DNA of 42,658 bases from an uncultured Clostridia bacterium (GTDB lineage Bacteria; Bacillota; Clostridia; TANB77; CAG-508), in the NCBI GenBank assembly GCA_948976265.1, contig CARFUA010000014.1, positions 1 to 42,658 of the forward strand. The letters are read 5' to 3'. Both the position numbers and the translations under genes were made by a program. Below, piece after piece: positions 42,307-42,658 of the stretch; within the stretch, counting starts at the first letter, position 1, and every line of letters begins with the position of its first letter. The notes beneath the pieces are model-generated. The model did not search any database, was not told where the DNA came from, and saw nothing but the letters and a program-made list of their open reading frames with translations.

Positions 42307-42658
42307 AGTTTTATATTTTATTGACCGAATGCGCCATGGTGGAATTCAGCAGTTTGCTGTGGAAATTGTGAAAAATATGGATAAGAATAAATGTGAAATC
42401 GAGTTTCTTTTGTTGGATGATGGACAAACGTATCCGCTGGAAAATGTTTTGAAAGAACTTAATGTGAAGTTTTATAAATTGAAAGGTGTATGGTTTCGAA
42501 CGCCATTAGATATTTTGAAACAAAAAAAGGCATTGGAAAAATTTTTTAAAGAGCATCATGATTATAAAGTGATACATTTGCATTCTTCGAGTAAGAATTT
42601 TATGGTGTTGAAGATGGCGAAAAAGTATGGAATCCAGGGGAGAATTGCTCATTCGCAT
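42293..42658 (+). CDS. Glycosyltransferase, N-terminal part (cut by window end)
   Basis: 122 codons without stop from ATG 42293. MGKTRVLYFIDRMRHGGIQQ is the start of a GT-B glycosyltransferase (family 4, EpsF-like; DRMxxGGIQ loop), and VIHLHSSSKNFMVLKMAK is the next conserved strand. The Gly-rich loop reads CAT GGT GGA, in frame, in contrast to the shifted loop at 37089. Confidence 0.8.
   Translation, partial: MGKTRVLYFIDRMRHGGIQQFAVEIVKNMDKNKCEIEFLLLDDGQTYPLENVLKELNVKFYKLKGVWFRTPLDILKQKKALEKFFKEHHDYKVIHLHSSSKNFMVLKMAKKYGIQGRIAHSH

Overview
The window is about 42.7 kb of very AT-rich DNA with compact operons, strong AGGAGG ribosome sites and TTGACA-N17-TATAAT promoters. A T-box leader on valS, a dipicolinate synthase A subunit, sortase, UppP and several pilin-like proteins with the N-terminal GITLIxLxVTIIVLLILAGV signature point to a Bacillota (Clostridia) genome, probably an uncultured anaerobe. 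The exact lineage is an inference. No tRNA, rRNA, CRISPR array, insertion sequence or phage gene was seen.

Layout. 1-2300 is an accessory stretch with two near-identical copies (about 220 bp) of a candidate small-RNA gene, a degenerate third copy, an orphan membrane protein and a DUF4160 gene pair. 2496-9733 holds housekeeping and envelope genes: a TPR membrane protein, dpsA, uppP, a sortase and its probable substrate, folD, dprA, a Zn-phospholipase-like protein and a DUF308 protein. 9833-15178 has pyruvate kinase, a convergent J-domain protein, a pilin-like repeat protein and miaB. 15192-24877 has mutS, a small repressor divergent from a pilin-like cluster, an ATP-grasp protein, a DUF2207 protein and a ROK kinase. 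24893-31342 has T-box/valS, an RluA-type synthase, ispH and two RNA methyltransferases. 31520-42658 has a BY-kinase, leuS, a cluster of DnaA-box-like sequences, and an exopolysaccharide operon running off the end (glycosyltransferase, second BY-kinase, polymerase-like protein, pyruvyltransferase, glycosyltransferase).

The outstanding observation is a single repeated kind of frame break. Nine genes (DUF4160, the TPR protein, sortase, dprA twice, mutS, a pilin-like gene, DUF2207 twice, the RluA-type synthase and an exopolysaccharide glycosyltransferase) are interrupted in the conventional reading. Each of the 11 breaks is repaired in the same way: at an in-frame CGG codon the C is skipped and the next codon read is GGA or GGT (Gly). 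In the scan by eye, CGG never occurs as an ordinary in-frame codon in any other recognisable gene here; the only two exceptions lie in one orphan ORF at 321-842. CGGA and CGGT are nevertheless common in other phases (for example ATC GGA, GAC GGA), where the C is needed. This suggests that CGG is not a normal arginine codon in this organism and that CGGN is decoded as glycine with a +1 shift, either by quadruplet decoding or by +1 entry of tRNA-Gly at an unassigned codon. Annotations below give both the conventional break and the restored product. A systematic sequencing error is the main rival and is discussed.
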